DNA from: an uncultured Verrucomicrobiota bacterium
GTDB taxonomy: Bacteria; Verrucomicrobiota; Verrucomicrobiia; Verrucomicrobiales; Verrucomicrobiaceae
Reading direction: 5' to 3'
DNA length: 64,000 bases
Assembly (NCBI GenBank): GCA_903838675.1
Contig: CAILZI010000083.1
Span: forward strand, 1-64,000
The first letter of the stretch is position 1; every line of letters begins with the position of its first letter. The notes beneath the pieces are model-generated. The model saw nothing but the letters and a program-made list of their open reading frames with translations, made no database searches and was not told the origin of the DNA. Made by a program: the position numbers and the translations under genes. Positions 18,052 through 26,305 of the stretch are shown one piece after another.

Positions 18052-18822
18052 TTACAAGCTCTTGTCGATCAGCAGCGAGGCCGAGCGACGCGGATTCGGG
18101 TGGTAGCCGTTCATGGCTGCGCGGATGCGCTTGGCACGATCCACACAAGCTTCGGCCTTTTGGAAATCTCCCGCCGCCTTGTACACTGCCCCGAGATTGA
18201 TGAACGTCTGCGACAGATCCGCCGGATCCATCTGCCCGTCATTCAGATTCTGCCGGATGGAGAGCGCCCGCTCATGCATGGCCTGCGCACGGTCCACATC
18301 CATGCTGCTGTAGTAGAGCACGCCGAGATTGTTGTAAACGGATGCCACTCGCGAACTCTGTTCGCCATCGATGCGCTGAAAAGTTTCCAGCGCTTCGCAG
18401 TAGTAGCCTTCCGCTTTTTCAAAGTTCCGGAGCTGCTTGAAAATCATGGCCAGGTTGTTTTTAATCGTGGCAACCTTGTCACTTTCTTCGAGGCCATTGT
18501 CAGCGCTGATGTTCAGCGCCAGTTCATAAAACTCAGCCGCCTTGTCCATGCGCCCCCAGCGGTCATAAAGATGGGCGAGGAGCGAGTAAATGCCGGTCAG
18601 CAGGTCAGGATCCTGCCTGCGCAGTTCCTGCGCACGAAAGAGCCCCTCACGATATAGCGACTCGGCCTTGCGGAAATCTCCCTCTTTCTGCCGCAGATCG
18701 GCAAGAACACTGATCTGCTCAACCAGTGCACCGACACGAACCGGATCATGGTATGCAAGCCTCCGCGCCTCCTCGACGCTGCGGGAGGCGGAGGCAATTT
18801 GACGCTCCAATGCAGTATCCAC
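18052..18822 (-). CDS. bklc: Bacterial kinesin light chain-like TPR protein of the tubulin operon
   Basis: The third gene of the bacterial tubulin operon encodes 256 aa with about five tetratricopeptide repeats. Examples are EGDFRKAESLYREGLFRAQE, RMDKAAEFYELALNISAD, NFEKAEGYYCEALETF, DVDRAQAMHERALSI and GDFQKAEACVDRAKRI. The order btubA-btubB-bklc matches Prosthecobacter, where the homologue is named for its likeness to kinesin light chain and has been reported to link bacterial tubulin to membranes. The start is a GTG with no good Shine-Dalgarno within 12 bp, unlike the two tubulin genes, and a hairpin lies 29 bp upstream. Both suggest lower output than the tubulins. No membrane helix is visible, so membrane binding would be peripheral. 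Confidence 0.92.
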   Translation of the reverse strand: MDTALERQIASASRSVEEARRLAYHDPVRVGALVEQISVLADLRQKEGDFRKAESLYREGLFRAQELRRQDPDLLTGIYSLLAHLYDRWGRMDKAAEFYELALNISADNGLEESDKVATIKNNLAMIFKQLRNFEKAEGYYCEALETFQRIDGEQSSRVASVYNNLGVLYYSSMDVDRAQAMHERALSIRQNLNDGQMDPADLSQTFINLGAVYKAAGDFQKAEACVDRAKRIRAAMNGYHPNPRRSASLLIDKSL

Positions 18823-18850
18823 GTTGGGTTGAAAAATGGTTCACGAGGCT

Positions 18851-18870
18851 GCGCGGCCGGAAAGCCGCGC
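18851..18870 (-). repeat. GC-rich hairpin between btubB and bklc
   Basis: A 7-bp perfect stem (gcgcggc / gccgcgc) with a 6-nt loop sits in the 58-bp space between the btubB stop and the bklc start. There is no T run after it, so it is not a standard terminator. It could stabilise the tubulin message, reduce read-through into bklc, or be a REP-like palindrome. Confidence 0.65.
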
Positions 18871-18880
18871 CAGAATTCGG

Positions 18881-20158
18881 CTAGCTGGCGTCGCGATAGG
18901 ATTGAGCGAGATTGACGATGGTGTTGCGTGCATGCGCCATCATGTCGCGCGAAACGCCATTGTTCTCATACCAGTGCGTGTAGGCGTGGTTGTCGAACAT
19001 GATGTCGAAATTGGTGATGAGGCGCTCAAACACAGCGGCAATGCCGGTGTGATTGACCAGTGCCAGACCACTGGAGGCAAAGCCTTCCGGTGCGGTTTCC
19101 GCCACACCCAGTTTGACCCCGGTGGGCACGTAGCTCGCGAAGTTCAGGCTCTTGCGGATAGCCGCCATGTTTTCCTCGACTTCCTTGGCTTTCACATCAC
19201 CACGGAACAGGGCGCAGGCGGAGAGATACACGCCATTGGTCCAGTCGATGGCAGCCGTGAAATTGTCCTGTGAGAACGTTTCGCGTGCAACGTCGGGGAA
19301 GTTGATACGGACCTGCCCCTCTTGTCCGGGAGCACGCATGGGAGCAAACGAAGCCGTGAGGAAGTGATTGCCAGGGAACGGCACCAGATTGGTCACGTAC
19401 TCGCTCAGGTCGGTGTTCAATTTTCCAGGGAACCGCAGTGACGCAGTCACCGAACTCATGATGAGGGCGATGATGTGGTTGAGATCCATGTAGTTCGGGC
19501 TGCGATGCAGCTTCGACTTGGCAATGCGGAAGAGCGCTTCGTTGTCGAGCAGCACGGCAGCATCTGCATTGTCCAGAATACGCTGCAGGGTGAGAATGGC
19601 GTTGTAGGGCTCGACCGCAGAATCGGAGATCAGCGGAGAAGGAACCACGGAGAATGTGAAGATGCGCTTCTTGGGATAAGCCTGGCGCAGACGCTCCAGA
19701 ATGAGTGAACCCAGACCCGAACCGGAGCCACCACCGATGGAATGGGTCATCAGGAAACCCTGCAGAGACTTGGTCTTCTCCACGGCGGCATCGATCACAT
19801 TCATGATCTGGTCGATGATGCGCTCCCCTTCGACGTTGTAACCACGCGCCCAGTTGTTGGCAGCTCCTGGAATCTTGCGAATGATGCAGCTCTCGTCAAA
19901 GAGCTGCGCCATGTCACCACCTTCGATACGGGCGATCACACCAGGCTCAAGATCGACCAGAATGGCACGTGGGATGTATTTCCCATCACGGACTTTGTGA
20001 AAGAATACTTCCAAATTTGCATTGGCGGCGGCAGACGTGTTGCCATCCTTCAGTGTGCCGGACTCAGTCAGGCCATGCTCACGAAGCAGAAGCCGCCAGT
20101 AACGGTCGGCGATTTGATTGCCACATTGTCCGACATGAATGCTCAGAATCTCTCTCAC
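18881..20158 (-). CDS. btubB: Bacterial tubulin BtubB
   Basis: BtubB pairs with BtubA to form GTP-dependent tubulin-like protofilaments and mini-microtubules in the cytoplasm. The 425 aa product opens MREILSIHVGQCGNQIADRY, close to eukaryotic beta-tubulin. The phosphate-binding T4 loop is GGGSGSG (residues 142-148). VEPYNA, LDNEALFRIA and the T7 region LSEYVTNLVPFP are present, with Glu253 at the position that stimulates GTP hydrolysis. Alpha-tubulin has Glu there, beta-tubulin Lys. The acidic C-terminal tail of eukaryotic tubulins is missing. It starts at GTG with a strong GGAGGA 6 bp upstream, 47 bp after btubA. Its origin by transfer from a eukaryote-like ancestor is the usual view. Confidence 0.97.
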   Translation of the reverse strand: MREILSIHVGQCGNQIADRYWRLLLREHGLTESGTLKDGNTSAAANANLEVFFHKVRDGKYIPRAILVDLEPGVIARIEGGDMAQLFDESCIIRKIPGAANNWARGYNVEGERIIDQIMNVIDAAVEKTKSLQGFLMTHSIGGGSGSGLGSLILERLRQAYPKKRIFTFSVVPSPLISDSAVEPYNAILTLQRILDNADAAVLLDNEALFRIAKSKLHRSPNYMDLNHIIALIMSSVTASLRFPGKLNTDLSEYVTNLVPFPGNHFLTASFAPMRAPGQEGQVRINFPDVARETFSQDNFTAAIDWTNGVYLSACALFRGDVKAKEVEENMAAIRKSLNFASYVPTGVKLGVAETAPEGFASSGLALVNHTGIAAVFERLITNFDIMFDNHAYTHWYENNGVSRDMMAHARNTIVNLAQSYRDAS

Positions 20159-20164
20159 GGTTGT

Positions 20165-20170
20165 TCCTCC
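20165..20170 (-). promoter_or_regulatory. Shine-Dalgarno of btubB
   Basis: GGAGGA lies 6 bp before the GTG start of btubB on the minus strand. This near-perfect site fixes the start, since GTG alone would be ambiguous. Confidence 0.85.
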
Positions 20171-20205
20171 AAACTGTTGTTTATCTAATGCCTGATTTGC
20201 TATTA

Positions 20206-21621
20206 TTAACGACGACGATCAACGAGGTCACGAAGACTCATGCCACCACCACGGCTGTCATCCACGCTGGCACTGCCGCGTGGGATGTCTGACGAGCTGT
20301 CCTGCACCTTGGCTTTGGCGCCGCTTTCCTCGGCCACCTGATAGCTCTGAATGAGCTCCTGGGCGGAAGCACGGAGCGCGTTGATCTGTTCTTCAGACAT
20401 GCCTTCGTTGAGGTACCAGTTGGCGAACGCCTTGCGCTGCCAGAGTTTGTCAAAGTTGTGGCAGATCCGGTCAAGCACACGGGCGATTTCGGTGTTGTTG
20501 GCCAGCAGCACCATGCTCTTGCGGTGCGAGATGCCAGGCTGCTCGACATAGCCGATCTTGAACGCGGTGGGGATCCAGTACGTCAGCGGCAGCTGCTCGC
20601 GCATGGCTGCAAGGGCGGCGTCAGCCAGCGGCTTGTCATCCATGATACCACGATAAAGCACCGCCGTGCTCAGGAAGCGGCCCTCCATGGGGGAGCAGGC
20701 TGCAAAGACAGAGCCGTTGTCAAACAGGCTGCGAATCATGTCTTCGACGCCCATTTCTTCAAACTTGCTGCGATCTGGCGGAGTCAGCGGCGCAAAAGCA
20801 CACATGAGGAAGTGAAGCGAAGGCTGCGGCACCAGATTTGTGAGCAGTTCACGCAGGCTGATTTCCACGGTCAGGAAACCGCTGAAACGCATGGAAGCGG
20901 TCAATCCGGCAAGCGCTTCGGTGATGAGGAGATTCAGATCATCCACGGTCGGGCTCTCGATGTTCCATTTGCGATGAGCGAGTTCGAACAGCGCTTCATT
21001 GTCGAAAATGAGGCAGGCGTCAGCCGAACGGCGCAGCGTGTTGAGCGTGAACACCGTGTTGTAAGGCTCGGTGACCACCGAGGAAACCTGCGGGGATGGC
21101 AGCACCGCACAGCTCAGGATGGGGAACTCGGGATACTTTTCTTTGACGGTTTCAATGAGCAGCGCACCAAAGCCTGAACCCGAACCACCACCCGTGGCAT
21201 GCAGAACGAGGATACCGCCCACATTGTCACATTTGTCGATCTCGGCATCAAGACGACCCATGACTTCTGGCAGCACCTCGCGTCCGGCACCCAGGTAACC
21301 CACGGCAAAATTACCACCGGCACCTTCCGTGCGGCTGATGAGATTGCCAGGATTGAACAACGATCCGGAGGTGGCCTTGATGTTGTCGATCACGCTTGGC
21401 TCCAGATCCACCATCACCGCACGCGGAACATAGCTGCCGGAAGTGGATTCACCGAGTTTGCTGAAAAACGCGCTCCAATTCCCGCGTGGAGTCTGTCCCT
21501 GGGCGGTTTGGCCTGTCATCGGATCAATGCCGTGCTCCTGACAGATGGTTTTCCAGAAAGACGCGGCAATTTGATTGCCTGCCTGACCGATTGAAATAAC
21601 GATAGTGTTGTTGACCTTCAT
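20206..21621 (-). CDS. btubA: Bacterial tubulin BtubA
   Basis: The first tubulin of the operon has 471 aa and starts MKVNNTIVISIGQAGNQIAA. Key parts are EGAGGNFAVGYLGAGRE near 99-115, the T4 loop GGGSGSG at 144-150, VVTEPYNTVFTL near 182, FDNEALFELAHRKW near 206 and the T7 segment LRELLTNLVPQP with Glu258. Both BtubA and BtubB thus carry the hydrolysis-promoting glutamate, unlike the alpha/beta division in eukaryotes. The sequence closely follows what I recall of Prosthecobacter dejongeii BtubA, with changes such as GGGSGSG where I recall GGGTGSG. The C-terminal roughly 45 residues (from AEESGAKAK to DLVDRRR) form a hydrophilic, basic-ended tail. ATG with AGGAGA 5 bp upstream gives strong initiation. 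Confidence 0.97.
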   Translation of the reverse strand: MKVNNTIVISIGQAGNQIAASFWKTICQEHGIDPMTGQTAQGQTPRGNWSAFFSKLGESTSGSYVPRAVMVDLEPSVIDNIKATSGSLFNPGNLISRTEGAGGNFAVGYLGAGREVLPEVMGRLDAEIDKCDNVGGILVLHATGGGSGSGFGALLIETVKEKYPEFPILSCAVLPSPQVSSVVTEPYNTVFTLNTLRRSADACLIFDNEALFELAHRKWNIESPTVDDLNLLITEALAGLTASMRFSGFLTVEISLRELLTNLVPQPSLHFLMCAFAPLTPPDRSKFEEMGVEDMIRSLFDNGSVFAACSPMEGRFLSTAVLYRGIMDDKPLADAALAAMREQLPLTYWIPTAFKIGYVEQPGISHRKSMVLLANNTEIARVLDRICHNFDKLWQRKAFANWYLNEGMSEEQINALRASAQELIQSYQVAEESGAKAKVQDSSSDIPRGSASVDDSRGGGMSLRDLVDRRR

Positions 21622-21626
21622 CAGTC

Positions 21627-21632
21627 TCTCCT
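21627..21632 (-). promoter_or_regulatory. Shine-Dalgarno of btubA
   Basis: AGGAGA lies 5 bp before the ATG of btubA on the minus strand and supports that start. Confidence 0.85.
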
Positions 21633-21886
21633 AATTTTCGCGGTTTCTAATGTGATGTGTACTGCCTGCATTTTAATGTGGAAGACGCCACCTGCCACAC
21701 CCTGCCGGTGATTCTCATCCGGTATGCCCCGGACTTCGCAATCAAAGCGGCATTGTTTGTGGCGCTCATTTCCACTAAAGGTAGTTTTACCTGTGAGTGA
21801 GCCGGGAGTCCAAGCAAATTCCGCTCTTTCGTGAGGAATCCCACGCCAAAATGGCTGCAATATTGAAATGCGGGCGATGGCTGGAA
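21633..21886. promoter_or_regulatory. Leader region between the pseudokinase gene and btubA
   Basis: These 254 bp should hold the tubulin operon promoter if btubA is not read through from upstream. No clear -35/-10 pair was found by eye. A minus-strand reading of about 65 codons is open (21844-21647) but has no ribosome site and no recognisable homology, so it is not called a gene. No terminator hairpin follows the pseudokinase gene, so read-through from it into btubA is possible. Confidence 0.4.
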
Positions 21887-24412
21887 TCACGGTGTTTCTT
21901 TATTTTTCGGCGGCAATGGTGAGGCGGTTGATATGGCTGGCATCTGTCCCGTCCTGCTTTCAACCTGCCCTTGCTTCATGCGGTCAATCTCCTCTTTGGA
22001 AGGCACAATGGCACGACGAATGGTGATGGGGGTCTTGGCTGGCTGCTTGTCAGCAGTCGTTGGAGAGACTGGCGCAGCCAAGGGCTGTGGATTGGTCGCT
22101 GAAGATGTCACTACCGCGGTTTTCGGTGATGAATCGATGGTCTGTTCAATCACAGGTTTTGTCATCGGCTTCACATCATTCTCCTGGGCCGGCACACTTG
22201 GCGGCGTGGCGGGAACTTCAGGCACCGACGCCACCACCGCAGGCGTTGGTTTGACAGACGGATTCGGCACCGCCTCTTTCATCTGCGCAGCCGGCTTCAC
22301 AGGTGCGACAACAGCAGGCGCCGGCTGAGGTTTGACCGCCTCAGCTTGAGCCGGAACCGGCTTGCTCTGGACAACCGTCACGACCGCCGGTGGCGCATCT
22401 TTTTTACTGACCGCAGGCCCTTCAGCTTCAGAAGAAGAAACCACCGGCTGTGCCACGGCTCCAGCCCCCTTTTTGCCCCCCATGGAAATCCATGCACCAA
22501 TGCCCAGCAGCACCACGGCTGCTGCGGCCATGGCTCCCCATGGCAGACTGCGCTTTTGCTGGAGCAACGGATTGAAGTCATGTGTCTTGATCCCGCGCCG
22601 GATGGGAGAAACAGGCTCCTCCTCCAAATTGCCAGCGCCTGCATCATTCGCATTCCAATCATCGTCAAAATCAGAGACCGAACCGACGCTTTCCATCTCC
22701 TCCACCGCCACCACATTGCTGCCACGCAGGCGCGTGGCGAGATCAACCGTCGGCGCGGACAGCAGCCCCTCAAACTTGTCGATAAAATCACCCGGACTTG
22801 GGGTTTTGCCAGCACGACGAATCAGTTCAAGGCATTCACGCACATAAGTGGCTGCCGCTTCAGGGATGGATTCAGGAAACTGCGGCACTCCGCCACTCTG
22901 ACGCTCCCCTGTCAGCAAATAGCCTGCAAGCGCCACAAAAGAGCGGTGCCGGAAATCACGATTCTGCAAATGCTCCTCCTGCTGCTGCCCGTCAGTGAGG
23001 TCCATGTCAACCAGCAGCGGCTCGTACAAGCTGCGCATGGTCATGTGCGGACGCAGCTTCACCACAAACGAAGGCCAGGCATCCAGGCGCTTCTGCATCA
23101 GCCGTTCCAGTTCACGCGCCAACAACGGACCATTTTTTCCCACCCGCAGCAGGATGTTGGAAGGATGCAAATCCACGCGCTGCACGCCACACTCCACGGC
23201 CTGATCAAGTCCGGCACGGATCTGACGCATCAGCACCGTCACTTCTGCTGGATTCAAAGTGATGCGCTCCGCCATGAGACGACTGAGTGCAAAGCCAGGC
23301 TCCCGCTCTTCGGTCAGGAAGGTCCAGTCAGGACTTTCCCAGAGACTCAAGGAACGCAGGATGTTGGGGTGCCGTTCAGGATTGAAACGCCACATCTGCA
23401 ACGGCACCGCCTCGTAGCGGGATTTGTCCACAATTCTCGAGGGCGGCAGCAGGTGCACCGTGACTGACTGCCCCAGCTTCGTGTTGATCGCAGGAATGGA
23501 AAACGGATAGCGGCGGGCGTGATCCGCGTCCTCCACGCGAAACCTCGTTCCAAGAATGGTTTCGACCGGCACATCTTCCAGCAGCAGTTCCTGAAGCTGA
23601 GATTGTGGCAGCAGCGAAGAGCTCACCACCAGATGCTTGCGGAAATTGCGCGCCTTGATGTTGCTCGAAAGCGCGCTGAACGCTTCGCGCACATCATCAC
23701 GCAGCTTTTCGATCGATGCCGGAGCATTGTCGGGGTCGGTAAGAGCAGCTCTGACCGCCGTGCGCAATCCCATCGGCAGCTGCGTTAATGCAGGGAAGCG
23801 GTCTGGGTTTTCACCTGCGTAAGGCTGCCCGGTCAGCAGCAGGAAAATCAATCGGCAGGCCTCCACGACCAGCCGCGCACCACTTTGCACCTCGGACCCC
23901 GCATCCAGCTGCGACAGGCCGTAATCAAAAACGCGGAGTTGCAGGAACGTGTCTTCCAGGGTCGTCACCAGCACACGATCCAGATGCATGCGCGAAACCA
24001 GGCGCTGAAAACCTTGCAGCTGAAGCAGGTCATCCAGCAGCTGATAAACCATCGCCAATGCTGTCGCAGGGGCCACGGCGCCACGCCTTTTGGTGTAGTT
24101 TTCAACGAACTCACCATCGTTGAGATTGCTGGTGTAATAGACCAGCCCTTGATCTTCACCCACTTCCAAAATGCGCATGAAAGCATGCCCGCGGATTTCC
24201 GAAGCCTGACGGGCGCGGTCAAAGGCCGACCTCTTCATCGCCGCATCCAGGGTGCTTCCCCCGCGTAAAACATGCAATTCCACCAACCGGTGAATCCGGT
24301 TGTCGAAGGCCAGAAAAACCACCTCATCTTTCGAACGCACCAGCTCGACCGGTGCGCCACCGGTTCGATGCGCCACGGAAAGGCTGCCAAATTGCTGAAG
24401 CTCTTCAATCAT
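21887..24412 (-). CDS. Tandem pseudokinase-like membrane protein upstream of the tubulins
   Basis: The 841 aa protein seems to hold two degenerate protein-kinase folds, one membrane helix and a low-complexity tail. In the first fold (about 10-270) MHLDRVLVT (about 140) and VFDYGLSQL (about 163) stand where HRDxxxxN and DFG would be, and a catalytic HRD is absent. In the second fold (about 295-560) QRVDLHPSNILLRV (about 412) resembles HRDLKPSNILL with HR replaced; the DFG-like place is unclear. A helix at about 620-641 (MAAAAVVLLGIGAWISMGG) follows, then about 200 residues rich in Pro, Ala, Val, Lys and Thr. Catalysis looks unlikely and a scaffold role is more plausible. It lies 265 bp before btubA on the same strand. 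Any link to tubulin is by position only. Confidence 0.72.
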   Translation of the reverse strand: MIEELQQFGSLSVAHRTGGAPVELVRSKDEVVFLAFDNRIHRLVELHVLRGGSTLDAAMKRSAFDRARQASEIRGHAFMRILEVGEDQGLVYYTSNLNDGEFVENYTKRRGAVAPATALAMVYQLLDDLLQLQGFQRLVSRMHLDRVLVTTLEDTFLQLRVFDYGLSQLDAGSEVQSGARLVVEACRLIFLLLTGQPYAGENPDRFPALTQLPMGLRTAVRAALTDPDNAPASIEKLRDDVREAFSALSSNIKARNFRKHLVVSSSLLPQSQLQELLLEDVPVETILGTRFRVEDADHARRYPFSIPAINTKLGQSVTVHLLPPSRIVDKSRYEAVPLQMWRFNPERHPNILRSLSLWESPDWTFLTEEREPGFALSRLMAERITLNPAEVTVLMRQIRAGLDQAVECGVQRVDLHPSNILLRVGKNGPLLARELERLMQKRLDAWPSFVVKLRPHMTMRSLYEPLLVDMDLTDGQQQEEHLQNRDFRHRSFVALAGYLLTGERQSGGVPQFPESIPEAAATYVRECLELIRRAGKTPSPGDFIDKFEGLLSAPTVDLATRLRGSNVVAVEEMESVGSVSDFDDDWNANDAGAGNLEEEPVSPIRRGIKTHDFNPLLQQKRSLPWGAMAAAAVVLLGIGAWISMGGKKGAGAVAQPVVSSSEAEGPAVSKKDAPPAVVTVVQSKPVPAQAEAVKPQPAPAVVAPVKPAAQMKEAVPNPSVKPTPAVVASVPEVPATPPSVPAQENDVKPMTKPVIEQTIDSSPKTAVVTSSATNPQPLAAPVSPTTADKQPAKTPITIRRAIVPSKEEIDRMKQGQVESRTGQMPAISTASPLPPKNKETP

Positions 24413-24698
24413 AACAAGTTAATGAACCATACAATGAGATCATTCCGAGCAGATAATTTGGGGAAGGACTGCGCAGACATACTCTAGTTTATAAGGGTTG
24501 TGGCTCAAAATTGCAAAGTTTATTCTGAAAAATCTGGTAATTTTACAAACTCGATAAGCCATTCTTTAAAGACTAAACCATAAAAAACATAGTTTACCGT
24601 GGCTATTCTCAATAAGCTCAAAGGATACCAAGTGAACTTCCAAATGCGAACTCATGGCATCCCTGACACTCAAATTTGAGTCAGCTTTATTTTGAAGT
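24413..24698. promoter_or_regulatory. AT-rich intergenic region before the pseudokinase gene
   Basis: This 286-bp interval is clearly richer in A and T than its neighbours, with runs such as tttattctgaaaaatctgg. It should hold the pseudokinase promoter (minus strand). A 12-bp perfect palindrome, ctcaaatttgag, sits near 24668, close to the 3' end of the next gene, and could be a protein site or a weak terminator. No gene is seen. Confidence 0.45.
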
Positions 24699-26249
24699 CT
24701 ACTTTTTGTGCCCGACTGCTGGTAAGGATTTACTGGCAGTCCCAATCCCAGCGATCACTCCGAGGCGTTTTTTCTCATCATCGCTCCATGAATAGGCTGC
24801 GTCAGTGAGCGCATTGCGTGCGGCAATTTTGATCTCGGCAGCATTCGCGGAACCAGGATAGGCCAACACTTCCCACAGCGCGATGGCATTCCCCTTCACC
24901 CGTTCCAACAGCAGTTTACAGATTCGCAGACGGACATCGTCATTCGTCGGTGGGTCTAAATGAAGCCAGACGAGCAGGTTCATGTACTGCGGGCTCTCAT
25001 ACGGCAGTTCCTGGCTTTGCCCGGTGAGCAGCTTTTCGTTTTCCTGCCAGCCACCGTTTTTTGCCAAATCATGCTGAGGTTTAAAAGATGCCATCTCAGC
25101 GGCCTTTTTTTGCAGGGCCTCCTTTCTCCACGCCTCCAGCTCTGCTGGTGTGGCTGCGTTTTTCGCTGATGATCTGAACGTGCTCAGAACACTGTTCACA
25201 AACTCCGGTGGCAGCACCAGGACCGTAAGCGCCATCAAGGCTGAGCCACAAACCCAGCCGAGAACAAATCGTGCGAGCGGACCCGGCTTGGGATGAATGG
25301 GGATGCTTCTCACAACCCGATCCCCTGCAGGATACGGCTCGGGTGCGACCTTCTGAGCCCCCCCATTCTCCGTTTTCGCTGCCGCAAGTTTTTGGGTCAC
25401 CAGTCCAAGCTTTTCATGCAGTTGCGCATACTTCACCGCCAGTTCCCACCAGCACTCGGGCATCACCGCCTTGAACAAATCCGCCCCTTCCATGTCACTC
25501 GTCAAACACTCGGACAAATGGTCCAGCGCCTCGCGCTCCGCCTTGCTCCGCCATGTCCAGGCCGTCTTGGGCTTGCGCAGACGCACGTCCCAGAAATCAC
25601 GTTCGTCCTGCACAGCACTGCACACGACACGCCCGGCTGCCAGCCAGCGTCTAGCGTCCGCCAGCGCCTCCCGGTGTTCCTCACCAGCCAATGGCTGGGC
25701 GGCATTGTATAACTGCTCAGCGCGTGAAAATCTCGTGACCGCCAGTGTGGCGGCAAGGGCCAGCATGATATCAACAGCACATGCATTTTTGGAGGCATGC
25801 GAAGCCACGATCGCATCTGCGAGTCTGGAGAGGCGGTGCGTTTCCCCGCGTGCGGCCCACCGGGACGCCACCATGCACGTCACGTTGACCTCGCCGCTGC
25901 CCATTTCAATGACCAGGTCGGGAATGCGTGCGAGTTCTGCGAGCTGGTCCTCGTCCTGCTCAAACATTTCCGCAATCAGCAGACTGCTCGCTGCGGCCCA
26001 CTCCGGCTTTGAAAACGCCTGGCAGCAGAACGCATCAAAATGCCCCGGCACGGCGACTTTGCCGACCACGGCGCGCAGGAGTCCTTTGGCACTGGCGCGC
26101 AGTTCCTCCGGCAGCTCCTTGTCGATCATCACCTCAATGCGGAGCATCGTTTCGGAGTCGATCGCACTGCTGGAGGCAGCATCCAGCACTTGGCTGGAGG
26201 ACATCTTCACGGCGGATGATGAGGCGCTGTTTCCCATTTTCAGCGCCAT
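24699..26249 (-). CDS. Hypothetical membrane protein
   Basis: No family is recognised. The 516 aa product has a Ser-rich N-terminus (MALKMGNSASSSAVKMSSS), a largely helical cytoplasmic-looking part up to about residue 320 with an Ala-rich repeat-like region, one membrane helix at about 325-346 (ARFVLGWVCGSALMALTVLV), and a C-terminal part of about 165 residues with a helical, TPR- or HEAT-like look (RLRICKLLLERVKGNAIALW). The layout, a soluble domain, one helix and an extracytoplasmic domain, echoes the next gene downstream, the tandem pseudokinase, on the same strand 287 bp away. Function is unknown. Confidence 0.72.
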   Translation of the reverse strand: MALKMGNSASSSAVKMSSSQVLDAASSSAIDSETMLRIEVMIDKELPEELRASAKGLLRAVVGKVAVPGHFDAFCCQAFSKPEWAAASSLLIAEMFEQDEDQLAELARIPDLVIEMGSGEVNVTCMVASRWAARGETHRLSRLADAIVASHASKNACAVDIMLALAATLAVTRFSRAEQLYNAAQPLAGEEHREALADARRWLAAGRVVCSAVQDERDFWDVRLRKPKTAWTWRSKAEREALDHLSECLTSDMEGADLFKAVMPECWWELAVKYAQLHEKLGLVTQKLAAAKTENGGAQKVAPEPYPAGDRVVRSIPIHPKPGPLARFVLGWVCGSALMALTVLVLPPEFVNSVLSTFRSSAKNAATPAELEAWRKEALQKKAAEMASFKPQHDLAKNGGWQENEKLLTGQSQELPYESPQYMNLLVWLHLDPPTNDDVRLRICKLLLERVKGNAIALWEVLAYPGSANAAEIKIAARNALTDAAYSWSDDEKKRLGVIAGIGTASKSLPAVGHKK

Positions 26250-26305
26250 TGATAAGACGAATCACGCCAGATGCAACGCGTGCGTCACACAGGAGGTCAA
26301 TTCGC

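Noticed and set aside
21647..21844. 65-codon minus-strand reading in the leader of btubA
   Set aside because: No Shine-Dalgarno and no family. It fills the presumed promoter region.
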